A program made the position numbers and the translations under genes. Positions 32,505-45,539 of a DNA stretch of 64,000 nucleotides are shown here, in pieces (position 1 is the first letter of the stretch; every line of letters begins with the position of its first letter). The notes under the pieces were generated by a model. That model was not told the DNA's origin. It did no database searches and was given only the letters and a program-made list of their open reading frames with translations. This DNA is from Leclercia adecarboxylata (GTDB lineage: Bacteria > Pseudomonadota > Gammaproteobacteria > Enterobacterales > Enterobacteriaceae), in assembly GCF_006874705.1 (NCBI RefSeq), contig NZ_CP035382.1:3720001-3784000 (forward strand), read 5' to 3'.

Positions 32505-32597
32505 TTAAAACCAGTGAAACTTATCCGCCAGAATCACGAGTAACGCGGTGGCAGAAAGAATGTTCAGGATAACGACTGTTCTGCTGGATACGTTCAT
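32505..32597 (-). CDS. YncL-like small membrane protein
   Basis: A 30-residue open frame on the minus strand with a GGGG six bases before the ATG. It starts MNVSSRTVVILN, continues as one hydrophobic helix and ends DKFHWF. The first nine residues are identical to E. coli YncL as I recall it (MNVSSRTVVLIN..., 31 residues), though yncL lies elsewhere in K-12. It is 109 bases upstream of yniD on the same strand, so the two may share a transcript. Predicted single-pass membrane peptide of unknown role. Confidence 0.8.
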   Translation of the reverse strand: MNVSSRTVVILNILSATALLVILADKFHWF

Positions 32598-32924
32598 ACT
32601 ATGCCCCAAAGTGTGTTGTAAGGACCTGTTCAAGAATAGCTCAGCCACCCGGTATTGCGAGAAGCTGTTTGAAATTCCACGTTAAACTCATGCGAAAGTG
32701 CTAACGCGTTCAATCTGCCCGTAAGGGTGTTTTCACCCTGGCGTTAGTGTTACCATCAACAGGCTGATCGTAAATTGCCATTTTTCTGATTTCGATCCTG
32801 TGCATGATTGCGGGCCAATTTGACGATTGTTGGTCAGATGGTTTTGCAATTCACTGTAAATTAAAGATTATTTTCTTTGCATATGCTCTTATGTGTGGGG
32901 CATCACTGCAAATAAGGACATAAA
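32598..32924. promoter_or_regulatory. thrS upstream region
   Basis: A 327-base gap between the divergent YncL-like gene and thrS. CTAACGC (32701-32707) pairs with GCGTTAG (32741-32747), with AGGGTG-TTTT-CACCCT nested at 32724-32739, giving a long branched hairpin. In E. coli the thrS leader folds into tRNA-like arms that ThrS binds to repress its own translation; I expect that within about 160 bases of the ATG but cannot delimit it. No extra gene is evident. Confidence 0.5.
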
Positions 32925-34853
32925 ATGCCTGTAATTACTCTTCCTGATGGCAGCCAACGCCATTTTGACCGCGCCGTCAGCCCAATGGATGTTGCGCTGG
33001 ATATCGGCCCGGGTCTGGCGAAAGCCACTATTGCTGGCCGCGTAAACGGTACGCTGGTTGATGCTTCCGATTTAATTGAAAACGATGCGAAGCTGTCGAT
33101 CATCACCGCGAAAGACGAAGAAGGTCTGGAGATCATTCGTCACTCGTGCGCTCACCTGCTCGGTCATGCGATCAAGCAGCTGTGGCCTAATACCAAAATG
33201 GCTATCGGCCCGGTTATCGACAACGGTTTCTACTATGATGTCGATCTTGACCACACGCTGACCCAGGAAGATATCGAAGCCCTCGAAAAGCGTATGCACG
33301 AGCTGGCTGAGAGCAACTACGACGTCATCAAGAAGACCGTGAGCTGGCACGAAGCGCGTGAAACCTTCGTGAAGCGTGGTGAAAACTACAAAGTCACTAT
33401 TCTTGACGAGAACATTGCTCATGATGACAAGCCTGGCTTGTATCATCACGAAGAATACATCGACATGTGCCGTGGACCGCACGTGCCGAACATGCGCTTC
33501 TGCCATCACTTCAAACTGATGAAAACTGCGGGCGCTTACTGGCGTGGCGACAGCAACAATAAGATGTTGCAGCGCATCTACGGTACCGCCTGGGCTGACA
33601 AAAAAGCCCTGAACGCGTATCTGCAGCGTCTGGAAGAAGCGGCGAAGCGTGACCACCGTAAAATCGGTAAACAGCTCGACCTGTATCATATGCAGGAAGA
33701 GGCGCCGGGTATGGTCTTCTGGCACAACGACGGCTGGACTATCTTCCGCGAGTTGGAAACTTTCGTGCGTTCCAAACTGAAAGCGTACCAGTATCAGGAA
33801 GTAAAAGGCCCGTTCATGATGGACCGTGTGCTGTGGGAAAAAACCGGCCACTGGGACAACTACAAAGATGCGATGTTCACCACCTCTTCTGAGAACCGTG
33901 AATACTGCATTAAGCCAATGAACTGCCCGGGCCACGTTCAGATCTTTAACCAGGGTCTGAAATCCTACCGCGATCTGCCGCTGCGTATGGCGGAGTTCGG
34001 TAGTTGCCACCGTAACGAGCCATCAGGTGCGCTGCACGGTCTGATGCGCGTTCGTGGCTTTACGCAGGATGATGCGCATATCTTCTGTACTGAAGATCAG
34101 GTACGTGATGAAGTTAACGCCTGTATTCGTATGGTCTACGATATGTACAGTACCTTTGGCTTCGAGAAGATCGTCGTCAAACTCTCAACGCGTCCGGAAA
34201 AACGTATCGGTAGCGATGAGACCTGGGATCGTGCTGAGGCGGATCTCGCCGTGGCGCTGGAAGAAAACGGTATCCCGTTCGAATACCAGCTGGGCGAGGG
34301 TGCATTCTACGGTCCGAAAATTGAATTTACCCTGTATGACTGTCTCGATCGTGCATGGCAGTGCGGTACTGTACAGCTGGACTTCTCCCTGCCGCAGCGT
34401 TTAAGCGCCTCTTACGTTGGCGAAGATAACGAGCGTCAGGTGCCGGTAATGATTCACCGTGCTATCCTCGGTTCACTGGAGCGCTTCATCGGCATCCTGA
34501 CCGAAGAGTTCGCGGGCTTCTTCCCAACCTGGCTTGCGCCAGTGCAGGTAGTCGTGATGAACATTACTGATTCTCAGGCTGATTACGTTAAAGAATTGAC
34601 GCAGAAACTACAAAATGCGGGCATTCGCGTAAAAGCAGACTTGAGAAATGAGAAGATTGGCTTTAAAATCCGCGAGCACACTTTACGTCGTGTCCCGTAT
34701 ATGTTGGTCTGTGGTGATAAAGAGGTGGAAGCAGGCAAAGTTGCCGTTCGCACCCGCCGTGGTAAAGACCTGGGCAGCCTGGACGTAAATGAAGTGATTG
34801 AGAAGCTGCAACAAGAGATTCGCAGCCGCAGTCTTCAACAACTGGAGGAATAA
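32925..34853 (+). CDS. thrS: threonyl-tRNA synthetase
   Basis: Class II synthetase charging tRNA-Thr, 642 residues as in E. coli. Order: TGS domain (1-62), editing domain with HxxxH at His73/His77 ([10 protein letters not shown]), catalytic core with zinc-binding Cys in [10 protein letters not shown] (about 334), motif 2 with FRNEPSG-like [12 protein letters not shown], and a C-terminal anticodon-binding domain. It is the first gene of the thrS-infC-rpmI-rplT-pheMST-ihfA cluster. The stop is three bases before the infC AUU. Confidence 0.99.
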   Translation: MPVITLPDGSQRHFDRAVSPMDVALDIGPGLAKATIAGRVNGTLVDASDLIENDAKLSIITAKDEEGLEIIRHSCAHLLGHAIKQLWPNTKMAIGPVIDNGFYYDVDLDHTLTQEDIEALEKRMHELAESNYDVIKKTVSWHEARETFVKRGENYKVTILDENIAHDDKPGLYHHEEYIDMCRGPHVPNMRFCHHFKLMKTAGAYWRGDSNNKMLQRIYGTAWADKKALNAYLQRLEEAAKRDHRKIGKQLDLYHMQEEAPGMVFWHNDGWTIFRELETFVRSKLKAYQYQEVKGPFMMDRVLWEKTGHWDNYKDAMFTTSSENREYCIKPMNCPGHVQIFNQGLKSYRDLPLRMAEFGSCHRNEPSGALHGLMRVRGFTQDDAHIFCTEDQVRDEVNACIRMVYDMYSTFGFEKIVVKLSTRPEKRIGSDETWDRAEADLAVALEENGIPFEYQLGEGAFYGPKIEFTLYDCLDRAWQCGTVQLDFSLPQRLSASYVGEDNERQVPVMIHRAILGSLERFIGILTEEFAGFFPTWLAPVQVVVMNITDSQADYVKELTQKLQNAGIRVKADLRNEKIGFKIREHTLRRVPYMLVCGDKEVEAGKVAVRTRRGKDLGSLDVNEVIEKLQQEIRSRSLQQLEE

Positions 34854-35399
<546 letters not shown>

Positions 35400-35429
35400 G
35401 CCTTCAAGTAGCAATTCCTGTGGAGCCAA

Positions 35430-35693
<264 letters not shown>

Positions 35694-35719
35694 GCCGTTA
35701 ACGTTTAATTTTTTACTAA

Positions 35720-36100
<381 letters not shown>

Positions 36101-36107
36101 GCCAGTT

Positions 36108-36135
36108 GAAAGAGGGAGCTCTGCTCCCTCTTTTC
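36108..36135 (+). terminator. rplT terminator
   Basis: GAAAGAGGGAGC and GCTCCCTCTTTTC form a long stem around TCT, ending in TTTTCGTTT. It separates rplT from the pheM promoter. Confidence 0.85.
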
Positions 36136-36222
36136 GTTTCAACAGCATCAAAACGTTGACAATTTTCCGCCGACCCTTTTCAATAAGGCGTTAGGTCTCT
36201 TACCACACAAGGTAATGCAAGC

Positions 36223-36267
36223 ATGAATGCTGCTATTTTCCGCTTCTTCTTTTACTTTAGCACCTGA
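36223..36267 (+). CDS. pheM: pheST leader peptide PheM
   Basis: A 14-residue attenuation peptide, [14 protein letters not shown], with five Phe codons near the stop. Ribosome stalling on these codons at low charged tRNA-Phe favours the antiterminator and raises pheST transcription. AAGGTAATGC lies upstream. Identical in plan to E. coli pheM. Confidence 0.97.
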
Positions 36268-36270
36268 CAT

Positions 36271-37365
<1,095 letters not shown>

Positions 37366-37380
37366 GGGCAGGACAGAACA

Positions 37381-39768
37381 ATGAAATTCAGTGAACTGTG
37401 GTTACGCGAATGGGTGAACACCGAGCTCGACAGCGAGGCGCTCTCTAACCAGATCACCATGGCCGGCCTGGAAGTGGACGGCGTTGAGCCGGTTGCTGGT
37501 GCCTTTAACGGCGTGGTTATTGGTGAAGTGGTGGAGTGCGGTCAGCACCCGAACGCAGACAAACTGCGTGTCACCAAAGTTAACGTGGGCGGCGAACGTC
37601 TGCTGGATATCGTCTGCGGCGCGGCGAACTGCCGTCAGGGCCTGAAAGTGGCCGTGGCGACCGTTGGCGCGGTGCTGCCGGGCGATTTCAAAATCAAAGC
37701 GGCAAAACTGCGCGGCGAGCCTTCTGAAGGCATGCTGTGCTCGTTCTCCGAGCTGGGTATTTCCGACGATCACTCTGGCATTATTGAGCTGCCAGCGGAT
37801 GCGCCGATTGGCACCGACCTGCGCGACTACCTCAAGCTCGATGACAACACTATCGAGATCAGCGTCACCCCGAACCGTGCCGACTGTTTAGGTATCATCG
37901 GCGTGGCCCGCGACGTGGCGGTCCTGAACCAGACCGAACTGAACGCGCCAGAAATCGCGCCAGTTGCCGTGACCATCAGCGACACGCTGCCGATTCAGGT
38001 TGAAGCCGCAGACGCCTGTCCGCGCTACCTGGGCCGTGTGGTGAAGGGGATCAACGTCAAGGCGCCAACCCCGCTGTGGATGAAAGAGAAGCTGCGTCGC
38101 TGCGGCATCCGTTCTATCGATGCGGTGGTTGACGTGACCAACTACGTCCTGCTGGAGCTGGGTCAGCCGATGCACGCGTTCGATAAAGATCGTATCGAAG
38201 GCGGGATCGTGGTGCGCATGGCGAAAGAGGGCGAAACCCTGGTCCTGCTGGACGGCAGCGAAGCCAAACTGAACGCCGACACGCTGGTGATTGCCGACCA
38301 CGGCAAAGCGCTGGCGATGGGCGGCATCTTTGGCGGCGAACACTCAGGCGTGAATGACGAAACGCAAAACGTGCTGCTGGAGTGTGCTTTCTTCAGCCCG
38401 CTGTCCATTACCGGTCGTGCCCGTCGTCATGGTCTGCATACCGATGCGTCTCACCGCTATGAGCGCGGCGTGGATCCGGCCCTGCAGTACAAAGCGATGG
38501 AGCGCGCAACCCGTCTGCTGATCGACATCTGCGGCGGCGAAGCCGGTCCGGTGATTGATGTCACCAGCGACGCGCATCTGCCGAAGCCTGCGAATATCAC
38601 CCTGCGTCGCGGCAAGCTGGATCGCCTGATTGGTCATCACATTGCCGATGCGCAGGTGAGCGACATTCTGCGCCGTCTGGGCTGTGAAGTGGCCGAAGGT
38701 CAGGACGAGTGGACTGCCGTAGCGCCGAGCTGGCGTTTCGATATGGAGATCGAAGAAGATCTGGTGGAAGAAGTGGCCCGTGTTTACGGCTACAACAACA
38801 TTCCTGATGAGCCGGTGCAGGCTGGCCTGGTGATGGGCTCCCATCGCGAAGCCGACCTCTCTCTGAAGCGTGTGAAAACCATGCTGAACGACAAAGGTTA
38901 CCAGGAAGTGATCACCTACAGTTTCGTTGACCCGAAAGTGCAGCAGCTGATCCACCCGGGCCAGGAAGCATTGATTCTGCCAAGCCCAATCTCCAGCGAA
39001 ATGTCCGCCATGCGTCTGTCGCTGCTGACTGGCCTGCTGAGCACCATCGTTTACAACCAGAACCGTCAGCAGAGCCGTGTGCGCATCTTCGAAACCGGTC
39101 TGCGCTTTGTGCCGGATACCCAGGCTAACCTCGGCATCCGTCAGGATCTGATGCTGGCGGGCGCTATCTGCGGCAACCGCTATGAAGAGCACTGGGATCT
39201 GAGTAAAAACAGCGTTGATTTTTACGACCTGAAGGGCGATCTGGAATCGGTGCTGGATCTGACCGGTAAATTGTCTGAAATTGAGTTCCGTGCTGAAGCC
39301 ATTCCAGCCCTGCATCCGGGCCAGAGCGCCGCGATTTATCTGAAAGGTGAACGCGTTGGTTTCATTGGTGTTGTGCACCCGGAGCTGGAACGCAAGCTGG
39401 ATCTTAATGGCCGCACGCTGGCGTTTGAACTGGAGTGGAACAAGGTCGCAGACCGCGTCATTCCTCAGGCTCAGGACGTTTCCCGCTTCCCTGCAAACCG
39501 TCGTGATATTGCAGTTGTGGTGGCCGAAAATGTGCCTGCCGCAGATATTTTGGCCGAATGTAAGAAAGTTGGCGTAAATCAGGTAGTTGGCGTAAACTTA
39601 TTTGACGTGTACCGCGGTAAGGGCGTAGCAGAGGGCTTTAAGAGCCTGGCTATCAGCCTGATCCTTCAGGATACCAGCCGTACACTCGAAGAAGAGGAGA
39701 TTGCCGCTACCGTCGCCAAATGTGTAGAGGCATTAAAAGAGCGATTCCAGGCATCATTGAGGGATTGA
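37381..39768 (+). CDS. pheT: phenylalanyl-tRNA synthetase beta subunit
   Basis: Large PheRS subunit, 795 residues as in E. coli. Order: [15 protein letters not shown] start, EMAP-type tRNA-binding domain (about 40-150), B3/B4 editing domain (about 210-390, with [17 protein letters not shown] and [16 protein letters not shown]), B5, catalytic-like core and the C-terminal anticodon-binding FDX-ACB domain ([14 protein letters not shown]). It lies 15 bases after pheS and four before ihfA. Confidence 0.99.
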   Translation: MKFSELWLREWVNTELDSEALSNQITMAGLEVDGVEPVAGAFNGVVIGEVVECGQHPNADKLRVTKVNVGGERLLDIVCGAANCRQGLKVAVATVGAVLPGDFKIKAAKLRGEPSEGMLCSFSELGISDDHSGIIELPADAPIGTDLRDYLKLDDNTIEISVTPNRADCLGIIGVARDVAVLNQTELNAPEIAPVAVTISDTLPIQVEAADACPRYLGRVVKGINVKAPTPLWMKEKLRRCGIRSIDAVVDVTNYVLLELGQPMHAFDKDRIEGGIVVRMAKEGETLVLLDGSEAKLNADTLVIADHGKALAMGGIFGGEHSGVNDETQNVLLECAFFSPLSITGRARRHGLHTDASHRYERGVDPALQYKAMERATRLLIDICGGEAGPVIDVTSDAHLPKPANITLRRGKLDRLIGHHIADAQVSDILRRLGCEVAEGQDEWTAVAPSWRFDMEIEEDLVEEVARVYGYNNIPDEPVQAGLVMGSHREADLSLKRVKTMLNDKGYQEVITYSFVDPKVQQLIHPGQEALILPSPISSEMSAMRLSLLTGLLSTIVYNQNRQQSRVRIFETGLRFVPDTQANLGIRQDLMLAGAICGNRYEEHWDLSKNSVDFYDLKGDLESVLDLTGKLSEIEFRAEAIPALHPGQSAAIYLKGERVGFIGVVHPELERKLDLNGRTLAFELEWNKVADRVIPQAQDVSRFPANRRDIAVVVAENVPAADILAECKKVGVNQVVGVNLFDVYRGKGVAEGFKSLAISLILQDTSRTLEEEEIAATVAKCVEALKERFQASLRD

Positions 39769-39772
39769 ACCT

Positions 39773-40072
39773 ATGGCGCTTACAAAAGCTGAAATGTCCG
39801 AATATCTGTTTGATAAGCTTGGGCTTAGCAAACGGGATGCCAAAGAGCTGGTTGAGCTGTTTTTCGAAGAGATCCGTCGCGCTCTGGAAAATGGTGAGCA
39901 GGTAAAACTCTCCGGCTTTGGTAACTTTGATTTGCGCGACAAAAATCAACGTCCGGGCCGTAACCCGAAGACGGGTGAGGATATTCCCATTACAGCTCGC
40001 CGCGTGGTGACCTTCAGACCCGGCCAGAAGTTAAAAAGCCGTGTCGAAAACGCTTCACCCAAAGCAGAGTGA
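39773..40072 (+). CDS. ihfA: integration host factor alpha
   Basis: DNA-bending nucleoid protein, partner of IhfB, 99 residues as in E. coli. The DNABII signature is present in [20 protein letters not shown], with the minor-groove Pro in RPGRNP. The ATG is four bases after the pheT stop, whose last codons carry the ribosome site (TTGAGG). A terminator follows. Confidence 0.99.
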   Translation: MALTKAEMSEYLFDKLGLSKRDAKELVELFFEEIRRALENGEQVKLSGFGNFDLRDKNQRPGRNPKTGEDIPITARRVVTFRPGQKLKSRVENASPKAE

Positions 40073-40084
40073 TATGATCTAACC

Positions 40085-40111
40085 AAAAAGGCCGCTGATG
40101 CGGCCTTTTTT
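40085..40111 (+). terminator. pheST-ihfA terminator
   Basis: AAAAAGGCCGC-TGAT-GCGGCCTTTTT is an 11-base perfect stem ending in a T run. Confidence 0.95.
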
Positions 40112-40173
40112 CTTTGCGCTGCTGTAAACCCACCGTAAAATCAGTTACATCATTCACCCGCATAATGACTCCG

Positions 40174-41154
40174 ATGCCCGAACTTGCCCGTCAGCAGTAC
40201 CGCGCCGATCTGCGTAAATTGCTCTTTCTGTTACTGGCGCTGGTTATCGCGCTGGGATTGAGCCTGTGCGCCGGCGATCGGTGGATTGGTCCTGAAGCGT
40301 GGTTCACTCCCCGTGGGGAGCTGTTTATCTGGCAAATCCGCCTGCCGCGTACGCTGGCCGTGGTGCTGGTGGGGGCAGCGCTGGCGCTCAGCGGAACGAT
40401 CATGCAGGCGCTGTTCGACAACCCGCTGGCGGAGCCTGGATTATTGGGCGTATCGAACGGGGCCGGGGTAGGGCTGATTGCCGCCGTGATGCTCGGCGGC
40501 GGGGTGTTATCGGGCTGGAGCTTAAGCCTCTGCGCCATCGCCGGGGCGCTGATCATCACCCTCATCTTGCTGCGTTTCGCCCGTCGCCACCTCTCCGTGA
40601 GCCGCCTGCTGCTGGCCGGGGTGGCGCTGGGTATCATCTGTAGCGCCCTGATGACCTGGGCCGTCTATTTTTCCACCGCCTTCGACCTGCGCCAGCTGAT
40701 GTACTGGATGATGGGCGGTTTCGGCGGCGTGGACTGGGGGCAGGGCTGGCTGATGCTCCTGCTGGCGCCCGCCATCGTCTGGTCCTGCTTTCAGGCGCCG
40801 CCGCTGAACATTCTGGCGCTGGGGGAGATTTCGGCCCGTCAGCTCGGCCTGCCGCTCACCTTCTGGCGCAACACGCTGGTGGTCGCCATCGGCTGGATGG
40901 TGGGCGTGAGCGTAGCCCTGGCCGGCGCTATCGGCTTTATCGGTCTTGTCATTCCCCATATGCTGCGTTTGTGCGGTATTACCGATCACCGGCTGTTATT
41001 GCCCGCTGCGGCAGTGACGGGCGGCGCAACGCTGCTTTTCGCGGATATCATCGCGCGCCTGGCGCTCAACGCCGCGGAGCTGCCCATTGGGGTGGTGACT
41101 GCGACACTGGGCGCACCCGTGTTTATCTGGCTACTCTTAAAAGCCGGACGTTAA
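40174..41154 (+). CDS. btuC: vitamin B12 ABC transporter permease BtuC
   Basis: Inner-membrane permease of BtuCD-F, importing cobalamin from the periplasm. From the ATG at 40174 it has 326 residues, the E. coli length, with about ten helices. FecCD-family marks are [50 protein letters not shown] and the coupling-helix region [16 protein letters not shown]. An ATG at 40165 is also in frame; neither has a clear ribosome site, so the start rests on length. Confidence 0.96.
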   Translation: MPELARQQYRADLRKLLFLLLALVIALGLSLCAGDRWIGPEAWFTPRGELFIWQIRLPRTLAVVLVGAALALSGTIMQALFDNPLAEPGLLGVSNGAGVGLIAAVMLGGGVLSGWSLSLCAIAGALIITLILLRFARRHLSVSRLLLAGVALGIICSALMTWAVYFSTAFDLRQLMYWMMGGFGGVDWGQGWLMLLLAPAIVWSCFQAPPLNILALGEISARQLGLPLTFWRNTLVVAIGWMVGVSVALAGAIGFIGLVIPHMLRLCGITDHRLLLPAAAVTGGATLLFADIIARLALNAAELPIGVVTATLGAPVFIWLLLKAGR

Positions 41155-41190
41155 GTACAGCCCATCTGAAACACAACCTGAGAGAATGCT

Positions 41191-41742
41191 ATGCCGAACG
41201 ATATTCTGAACACCGAAGTGACGACCATTGATGGCAAAACCACGACCCTTGCGGACTATAAAGGGAAGGTGCTGCTGGTGGTGAACGTGGCATCGAAATG
41301 CGGTCTGACGCCGCAGTATGAGCAGCTCGAAAATATCCACAAAGCATGGGAAAAGGACGGGTTTACCGTGCTCGGTTTCCCGTGCAACCAGTTCCTCGGC
41401 CAGGAGCCCGGTAGCGAAGAGGAGATCAAAACCTTCTGTAGCACTACCTATGGCATTACCTTCCCGATGTTCAGCAAAATCGATGTCAATGGCGAAGCCC
41501 GTCACCCGCTGTACCAAAAATTGATTGCCGCCGCCCCGGTGGCTGTCGCTCCTGAAAGCAGCGGTTTTTATGAGCGTCTGGCAAGCAAAGGCCGTGCGCC
41601 GCTCTATCCTGATGACATTTTATGGAATTTCGAAAAATTCCTGATTGGCCGCGATGGGGAAGTGGTCCAGCGTTTTGCGCCGGATATGACCCCTGAGGAT
41701 CCGATCCTGATGGAAGCGATCAAGCTGGCACTCGCGAAGTAA
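41191..41742 (+). CDS. btuE: thioredoxin/glutathione peroxidase BtuE
   Basis: Glutathione-peroxidase-family enzyme, 183 residues as in E. coli, reducing peroxides with thioredoxin or glutathione. The catalytic position is Cys, not selenocysteine, in [16 protein letters not shown]; the Gln partner is near 70 and [15 protein letters not shown] follows. Despite its place between btuC and btuD it is not needed for B12 uptake in E. coli. Its stop overlaps the btuD ATG (TAATG). Confidence 0.96.
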   Translation: MPNDILNTEVTTIDGKTTTLADYKGKVLLVVNVASKCGLTPQYEQLENIHKAWEKDGFTVLGFPCNQFLGQEPGSEEEIKTFCSTTYGITFPMFSKIDVNGEARHPLYQKLIAAAPVAVAPESSGFYERLASKGRAPLYPDDILWNFEKFLIGRDGEVVQRFAPDMTPEDPILMEAIKLALAK

Positions 41743-42497
41743 TGTCGATGCTGATGCAGCTCAATGGAGTGGCGGAAACAGGGCGTCTGCAAGCGATTTC
41801 CGCCCAGGTTAATGCGGGGGAGATCCTGCACCTGGTCGGCCCGAACGGGGCAGGTAAAAGCACATTGCTTGCGCGTATGGCCGGGTTGAGCACCGGGCCG
41901 GGCGAAATCCTGTTGCAGGGCGAGCCGCTCCCCCGGTGGTCCCCTGCGTCGCTGGCCTGCCGCAGGGCTTATCTGGCCCAGCAGCAAAGCGCGCCGTTCG
42001 CCATGCCGGTCTGGCACTATCTGACGCTGCATCAGTACGACAAACAGCAAAAAACGTTGTTAAGTGACGTGGCGGGGGCGCTGAGTATCGAGGATAAACT
42101 TTCTCGCCACGTCAGCCAGCTCTCCGGCGGGGAGTGGCAGCGCGTGCGGCTGGCTGCCGTGATCCTGCAAATCCACCCTGGCGGCAATCCGCACGGCCAG
42201 CTATTGTTGCTGGACGAGCCGATGAACAGTCTCGACGTCGCCCAGCAGGTGGCCCTCGACCGGCTGTTAAGCGCCCTGTCACGGCAGGGGATTGCGGTGG
42301 TTATGAGCAGCCACGATTTGAACCATACGCTGCGCCACGCCCATCGCGTCTGGCTGTTGAAGCGGGGGTTGCTTATCGCCAGCGGCGCGCGGGACAGCGT
42401 GCTGACGCCGCCGAATCTGGCTAAAGCCTACGATATGTCATTTCGCCGTCTGGACATCGAAGGTCACAGAATGATCATTTCGACGTCCCAGGAATAA
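41742..42497 (+). CDS. btuD: vitamin B12 ABC transporter ATPase BtuD
   Basis: ATPase of the BtuCD-F cobalamin importer, 251 residues (249 in E. coli). Walker [10 protein letters not shown] (about 34-42), Q-loop LAQQQSAPF, signature LSGGEWQRV, Walker [13 protein letters not shown] and switch His in SSHDLNHT are all visible. Translation is coupled to btuE by the TAATG overlap. Confidence 0.97.
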   Translation: MSMLMQLNGVAETGRLQAISAQVNAGEILHLVGPNGAGKSTLLARMAGLSTGPGEILLQGEPLPRWSPASLACRRAYLAQQQSAPFAMPVWHYLTLHQYDKQQKTLLSDVAGALSIEDKLSRHVSQLSGGEWQRVRLAAVILQIHPGGNPHGQLLLLDEPMNSLDVAQQVALDRLLSALSRQGIAVVMSSHDLNHTLRHAHRVWLLKRGLLIASGARDSVLTPPNLAKAYDMSFRRLDIEGHRMIISTSQE

Positions 42498-42568
42498 CCG
42501 CTTGTTGCACAGCGACATATTCACAGGCTAAATTACGGAAAGCACAAAAATCAGAGGATTCGTCTGGA

Positions 42569-43033
42569 ATGCGATTCTGTTTTCTTCTTGTGGCCGCGCT
42601 ATTTCTTGCAGGATGCAGCAGCCATCGCGCACCGCCTCCGAACGCGCGGCTGTCCGATTCTATTGCCGTGATTGCCGGTCTGAACGATCAGCTGCATCAC
42701 TGGAGCGGCACCCCTTATCGCTATGGCGGCATGACGCGTGGCGGGATTGATTGTTCAGGATTTGTGCTCCTGACCTTCCGCGACCAGTTTGCGCTACAGC
42801 TGCCGCGTGAAACGCGCCAGCAGGCCACCATTGGCACCGAAATTGACAAAGATGAGCTGCTTCCGGGCGATCTGGTGTTTTTCAAAACCGGCTCCGGCGA
42901 AAGCGGGCTACACGTCGGGATATATGACACCGACAATCAATTTATTCATGCCTCTACCAGTCGTGGTGTGATGCGCTCTTCCCTCAATAACGTCTACTGG
43001 CGTAAAAATTTCTGGCAAGCCCGACGTATTTAA
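42569..43033 (+). CDS. nlpC: lipoprotein NlpC, NlpC/P60 peptidase
   Basis: Outer-membrane-anchored NlpC/P60 cysteine peptidase, probably a murein endopeptidase, 154 residues as in E. coli. Lipobox LAGC gives lipid-Cys16. The catalytic Cys is in GGIDCSGFVLL and His in SGLHVGIYDTD, with a later His in QFIHASTSRG. It lies 71 bases after btuD and may be read with it. Confidence 0.96.
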   Translation: MRFCFLLVAALFLAGCSSHRAPPPNARLSDSIAVIAGLNDQLHHWSGTPYRYGGMTRGGIDCSGFVLLTFRDQFALQLPRETRQQATIGTEIDKDELLPGDLVFFKTGSGESGLHVGIYDTDNQFIHASTSRGVMRSSLNNVYWRKNFWQARRI

Positions 43034-43037
43034 CCCT

Positions 43038-43057
43038 GTCGCGCCGCGCGGCGCGAC
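43038..43057. other. 20-base perfect palindrome after nlpC
   Basis: GTCGCGCC-GCGC-GGCGCGAC, four bases after the nlpC stop. It is a strong hairpin but is followed by ATTCTCTTTC rather than a clean T run, so a terminator is possible but not certain. Confidence 0.6.
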
Positions 43058-43321
43058 ATTCTCTTTCATCCGTAAATGTTATTCGTTAGTGAGCTTTAAT
43101 TGTGGAGAATTGCTTAGCTGCTGAATTAATTTGAAGCAATTCTGTTAGTTAGCGACAACTGGCTATTAAGCACTATCCAGGATAAGATTATTTCAGGACT
43201 AAGGAAAATCCGAATATTTAATGGAACGAATGAAATTAATCTTATTAAAATCCATAAAGTTGAATTGCTTCAGCATATGTTTCAGGATGTCTTGTATCGT
43301 TTTTAAACCGGGTCGGACGCC

Positions 43322-44035
43322 ATGATTGTGATGCTGGATATTGCTTATCAGTCTGAATTGTTATTACTGCCTGCGCGGAATGACTCAGGATCGCTGACAG
43401 GCCTTGAAATAGTCGTGAACTTTGTTGGTGTGGATAACCAGGTCCGCATTCCGACCGAACTGGTGCGCCCGTATCTCTCCCCTGAGCAAGAGCTGATGCT
43501 GTTTCAGGAACAGCTGGCGATGCCCGACAGCTGCAAACTCTTTTTTATTCAGCAGCAGCTGACAGCATGGATAAATATCTCTCCGGCCATCGTTGAATAC
43601 CTGTTAACAGAAGAAAACGGTGCTGCAATAAGTGAGCAACATCCGTGGCTGGAGTTCTGCATTAATGAGAATTATCCCGATCTGAATAAAGGCAATATGA
43701 ATACGGCCCTGATGGACTTTGCCCTGCGTTTTCCGCTGGTGCTTGGCAATTTCGGCGCCGGGGATGCCTCCACCAAAGCCATTTTTGATGGCATGTTTAA
43801 ACGCGTGGCGCTGGATAAAAATTTCATTCAACAGCATTTAACAGATAATACATTCGAACTGTTATTAAAGGCGATCATGACTCAGGTCTCGCCCTACTGT
43901 CAGTCATTGATGGTGGCGGGCGTGGACGACGACCTTACCCTGCAGCGGCTGTCGGCATTAGGCTTCAGCGCCATGCAGGGCGGCTTGTGGCCTGCCGTTC
44001 CCCTTGAGCGCATTACCACCCTGGTGCAGGGATAA
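43322..44035 (+). CDS. rflP: anti-FlhDC factor RflP (YdiV)
   Basis: Degenerate EAL-domain protein that binds FlhD4C2, blocks it and helps ClpXP degrade it, repressing flagellar genes. It has 237 residues as in E. coli YdiV. The EAL motif is absent (GLEIVVNF at that place), so no c-di-GMP phosphodiesterase activity is expected. Conserved parts are [26 protein letters not shown] and [23 protein letters not shown] content falls in and before this gene. The ribosome site is poor and a 34-codon frame overlaps the start. Confidence 0.92.
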   Translation: MIVMLDIAYQSELLLLPARNDSGSLTGLEIVVNFVGVDNQVRIPTELVRPYLSPEQELMLFQEQLAMPDSCKLFFIQQQLTAWINISPAIVEYLLTEENGAAISEQHPWLEFCINENYPDLNKGNMNTALMDFALRFPLVLGNFGAGDASTKAIFDGMFKRVALDKNFIQQHLTDNTFELLLKAIMTQVSPYCQSLMVAGVDDDLTLQRLSALGFSAMQGGLWPAVPLERITTLVQG

Positions 44036-44096
44036 CCCTTACCTTACCCGGTGTTTAACCTCTGATAAACCCACTACACTAAAAGCAGGAGGACCT

Positions 44097-45539
44097 ATGA
44101 CCCTGTCTTTTACCGCGCACTGGCATGATGAATTACCCGGCTTTTATACGGCTCTGAAACCCACTCCACTCAATAATGCCCGCCTGATCTGGCATAACAC
44201 GGCGCTGGCCACCGAGCTGGCGATCCCGGAGTCGCTGTTTAGCCCCGAACAGGGCGCTAGCGTGTTTGGCGGCGAAATCCTGCTGCCGGGCATGCAGCCG
44301 CTGGCCCAGGTTTACAGCGGCCATCAGTTCGGCGTCTGGGCCGGGCAGCTGGGGGACGGGCGGGGGATCCTGCTCGGCGAACAGCAACTCGCCAACGGGC
44401 AAACGATGGACTGGCACCTGAAAGGCGCCGGGCTCACCCCTTATTCACGTATGGGCGACGGGCGCGCCGTGCTGCGTTCGACCATCCGTGAAAGCCTGGC
44501 CTCGGAAGCGATGCACGCCCTCGGGATCCCCACCACCCGCGCGCTGTCGATCGTCACCAGCGACACGCCTGTGGCACGTGAGACCATGGAGCAGGGGGCA
44601 ATGCTGATCCGCGTGGCTCAAAGTCACGCCCGCTTCGGTCATTTCGAACACTTCTACTATCGCCGCGAGCCAGAGAAAGTTCGCCAGCTGGCGGATTTTG
44701 TCATCAAGCATCACTGGCCGCAGTTGCAGGACGATGCCGATAAATACATCCTCTGGTTCCGCGATGTGGTGACGCGGACTGCCGCGCTGATCGCCAGCTG
44801 GCAGACGGTGGGCTTTGCCCACGGGGTGATGAACACCGATAACATGTCGATCCTCGGTCTGACCATCGACTACGGCCCGTACGGCTTCCTCGACGACTAT
44901 CAGCCGGGCTATATCTGTAACCACTCCGACTATCAGGGGCGCTACCGCTTTGATAACCAGCCGGCGGTGGGGCTGTGGAACCTGCAGCGGCTGGCACAGT
45001 CCCTGTCGCCGTTTATCGATGTTGACGCCCTCAACGACGCGCTGGATGGCTATCAGGAGGTGCTCCTGCAGCAGTATGGCAAGCTGATGCGCCGTAAGCT
45101 GGGGCTGATGACCCAGGAGCGGGGCGACAACGACATCCTGAATAACCTGTTTGCGCTGATGGCGCGGGAAGGCAGCGACTACACCCGCACCTTCCGCATG
45201 CTGGGCCAAACCGAGCAGCACAGCGCCGCCTCGCCGCTTCGCGACGAATTTATCGACCGACAGGCCTTCGATGACTGGTTCGCGACCTACCGCGAACGTC
45301 TCCAGCGGGAGAATATCGCGGATGACGAGCGTCAGACACAGATGAATGCCGTTAACCCGGCGATGGTGCTGCGCAACTGGCTGGCGCAGCGGGCGATCGA
45401 GCAGGCGGAGAAAGGCGATTACGCCGAACTGCACCGGCTGCACGAGGCGCTGCGTACGCCGTTTGCCGACCGCAACGATGACTACATCAGCCGCCCGCCC
45501 GACTGGGGTAAGCGGCTGGAAGTAAGTTGCTCAAGCTAA
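44097..45539 (+). CDS. selO: protein adenylyltransferase SelO (YdiU)
   Basis: Pseudokinase-fold enzyme that AMPylates protein Ser/Thr/Tyr, linked to redox stress in E. coli. It has 480 residues (478 in E. coli). Signature parts are [43 protein letters not shown]-like [15 protein letters not shown] and [12 protein letters not shown] (catalytic Asp and metal Asn). AGGAGG lies six bases before the ATG at 44097. The stop overlaps the convergent hmuV stop by four bases, with no terminator between. Confidence 0.96.
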   Translation: MTLSFTAHWHDELPGFYTALKPTPLNNARLIWHNTALATELAIPESLFSPEQGASVFGGEILLPGMQPLAQVYSGHQFGVWAGQLGDGRGILLGEQQLANGQTMDWHLKGAGLTPYSRMGDGRAVLRSTIRESLASEAMHALGIPTTRALSIVTSDTPVARETMEQGAMLIRVAQSHARFGHFEHFYYRREPEKVRQLADFVIKHHWPQLQDDADKYILWFRDVVTRTAALIASWQTVGFAHGVMNTDNMSILGLTIDYGPYGFLDDYQPGYICNHSDYQGRYRFDNQPAVGLWNLQRLAQSLSPFIDVDALNDALDGYQEVLLQQYGKLMRRKLGLMTQERGDNDILNNLFALMAREGSDYTRTFRMLGQTEQHSAASPLRDEFIDRQAFDDWFATYRERLQRENIADDERQTQMNAVNPAMVLRNWLAQRAIEQAEKGDYAELHRLHEALRTPFADRNDDYISRPPDWGKRLEVSCSS

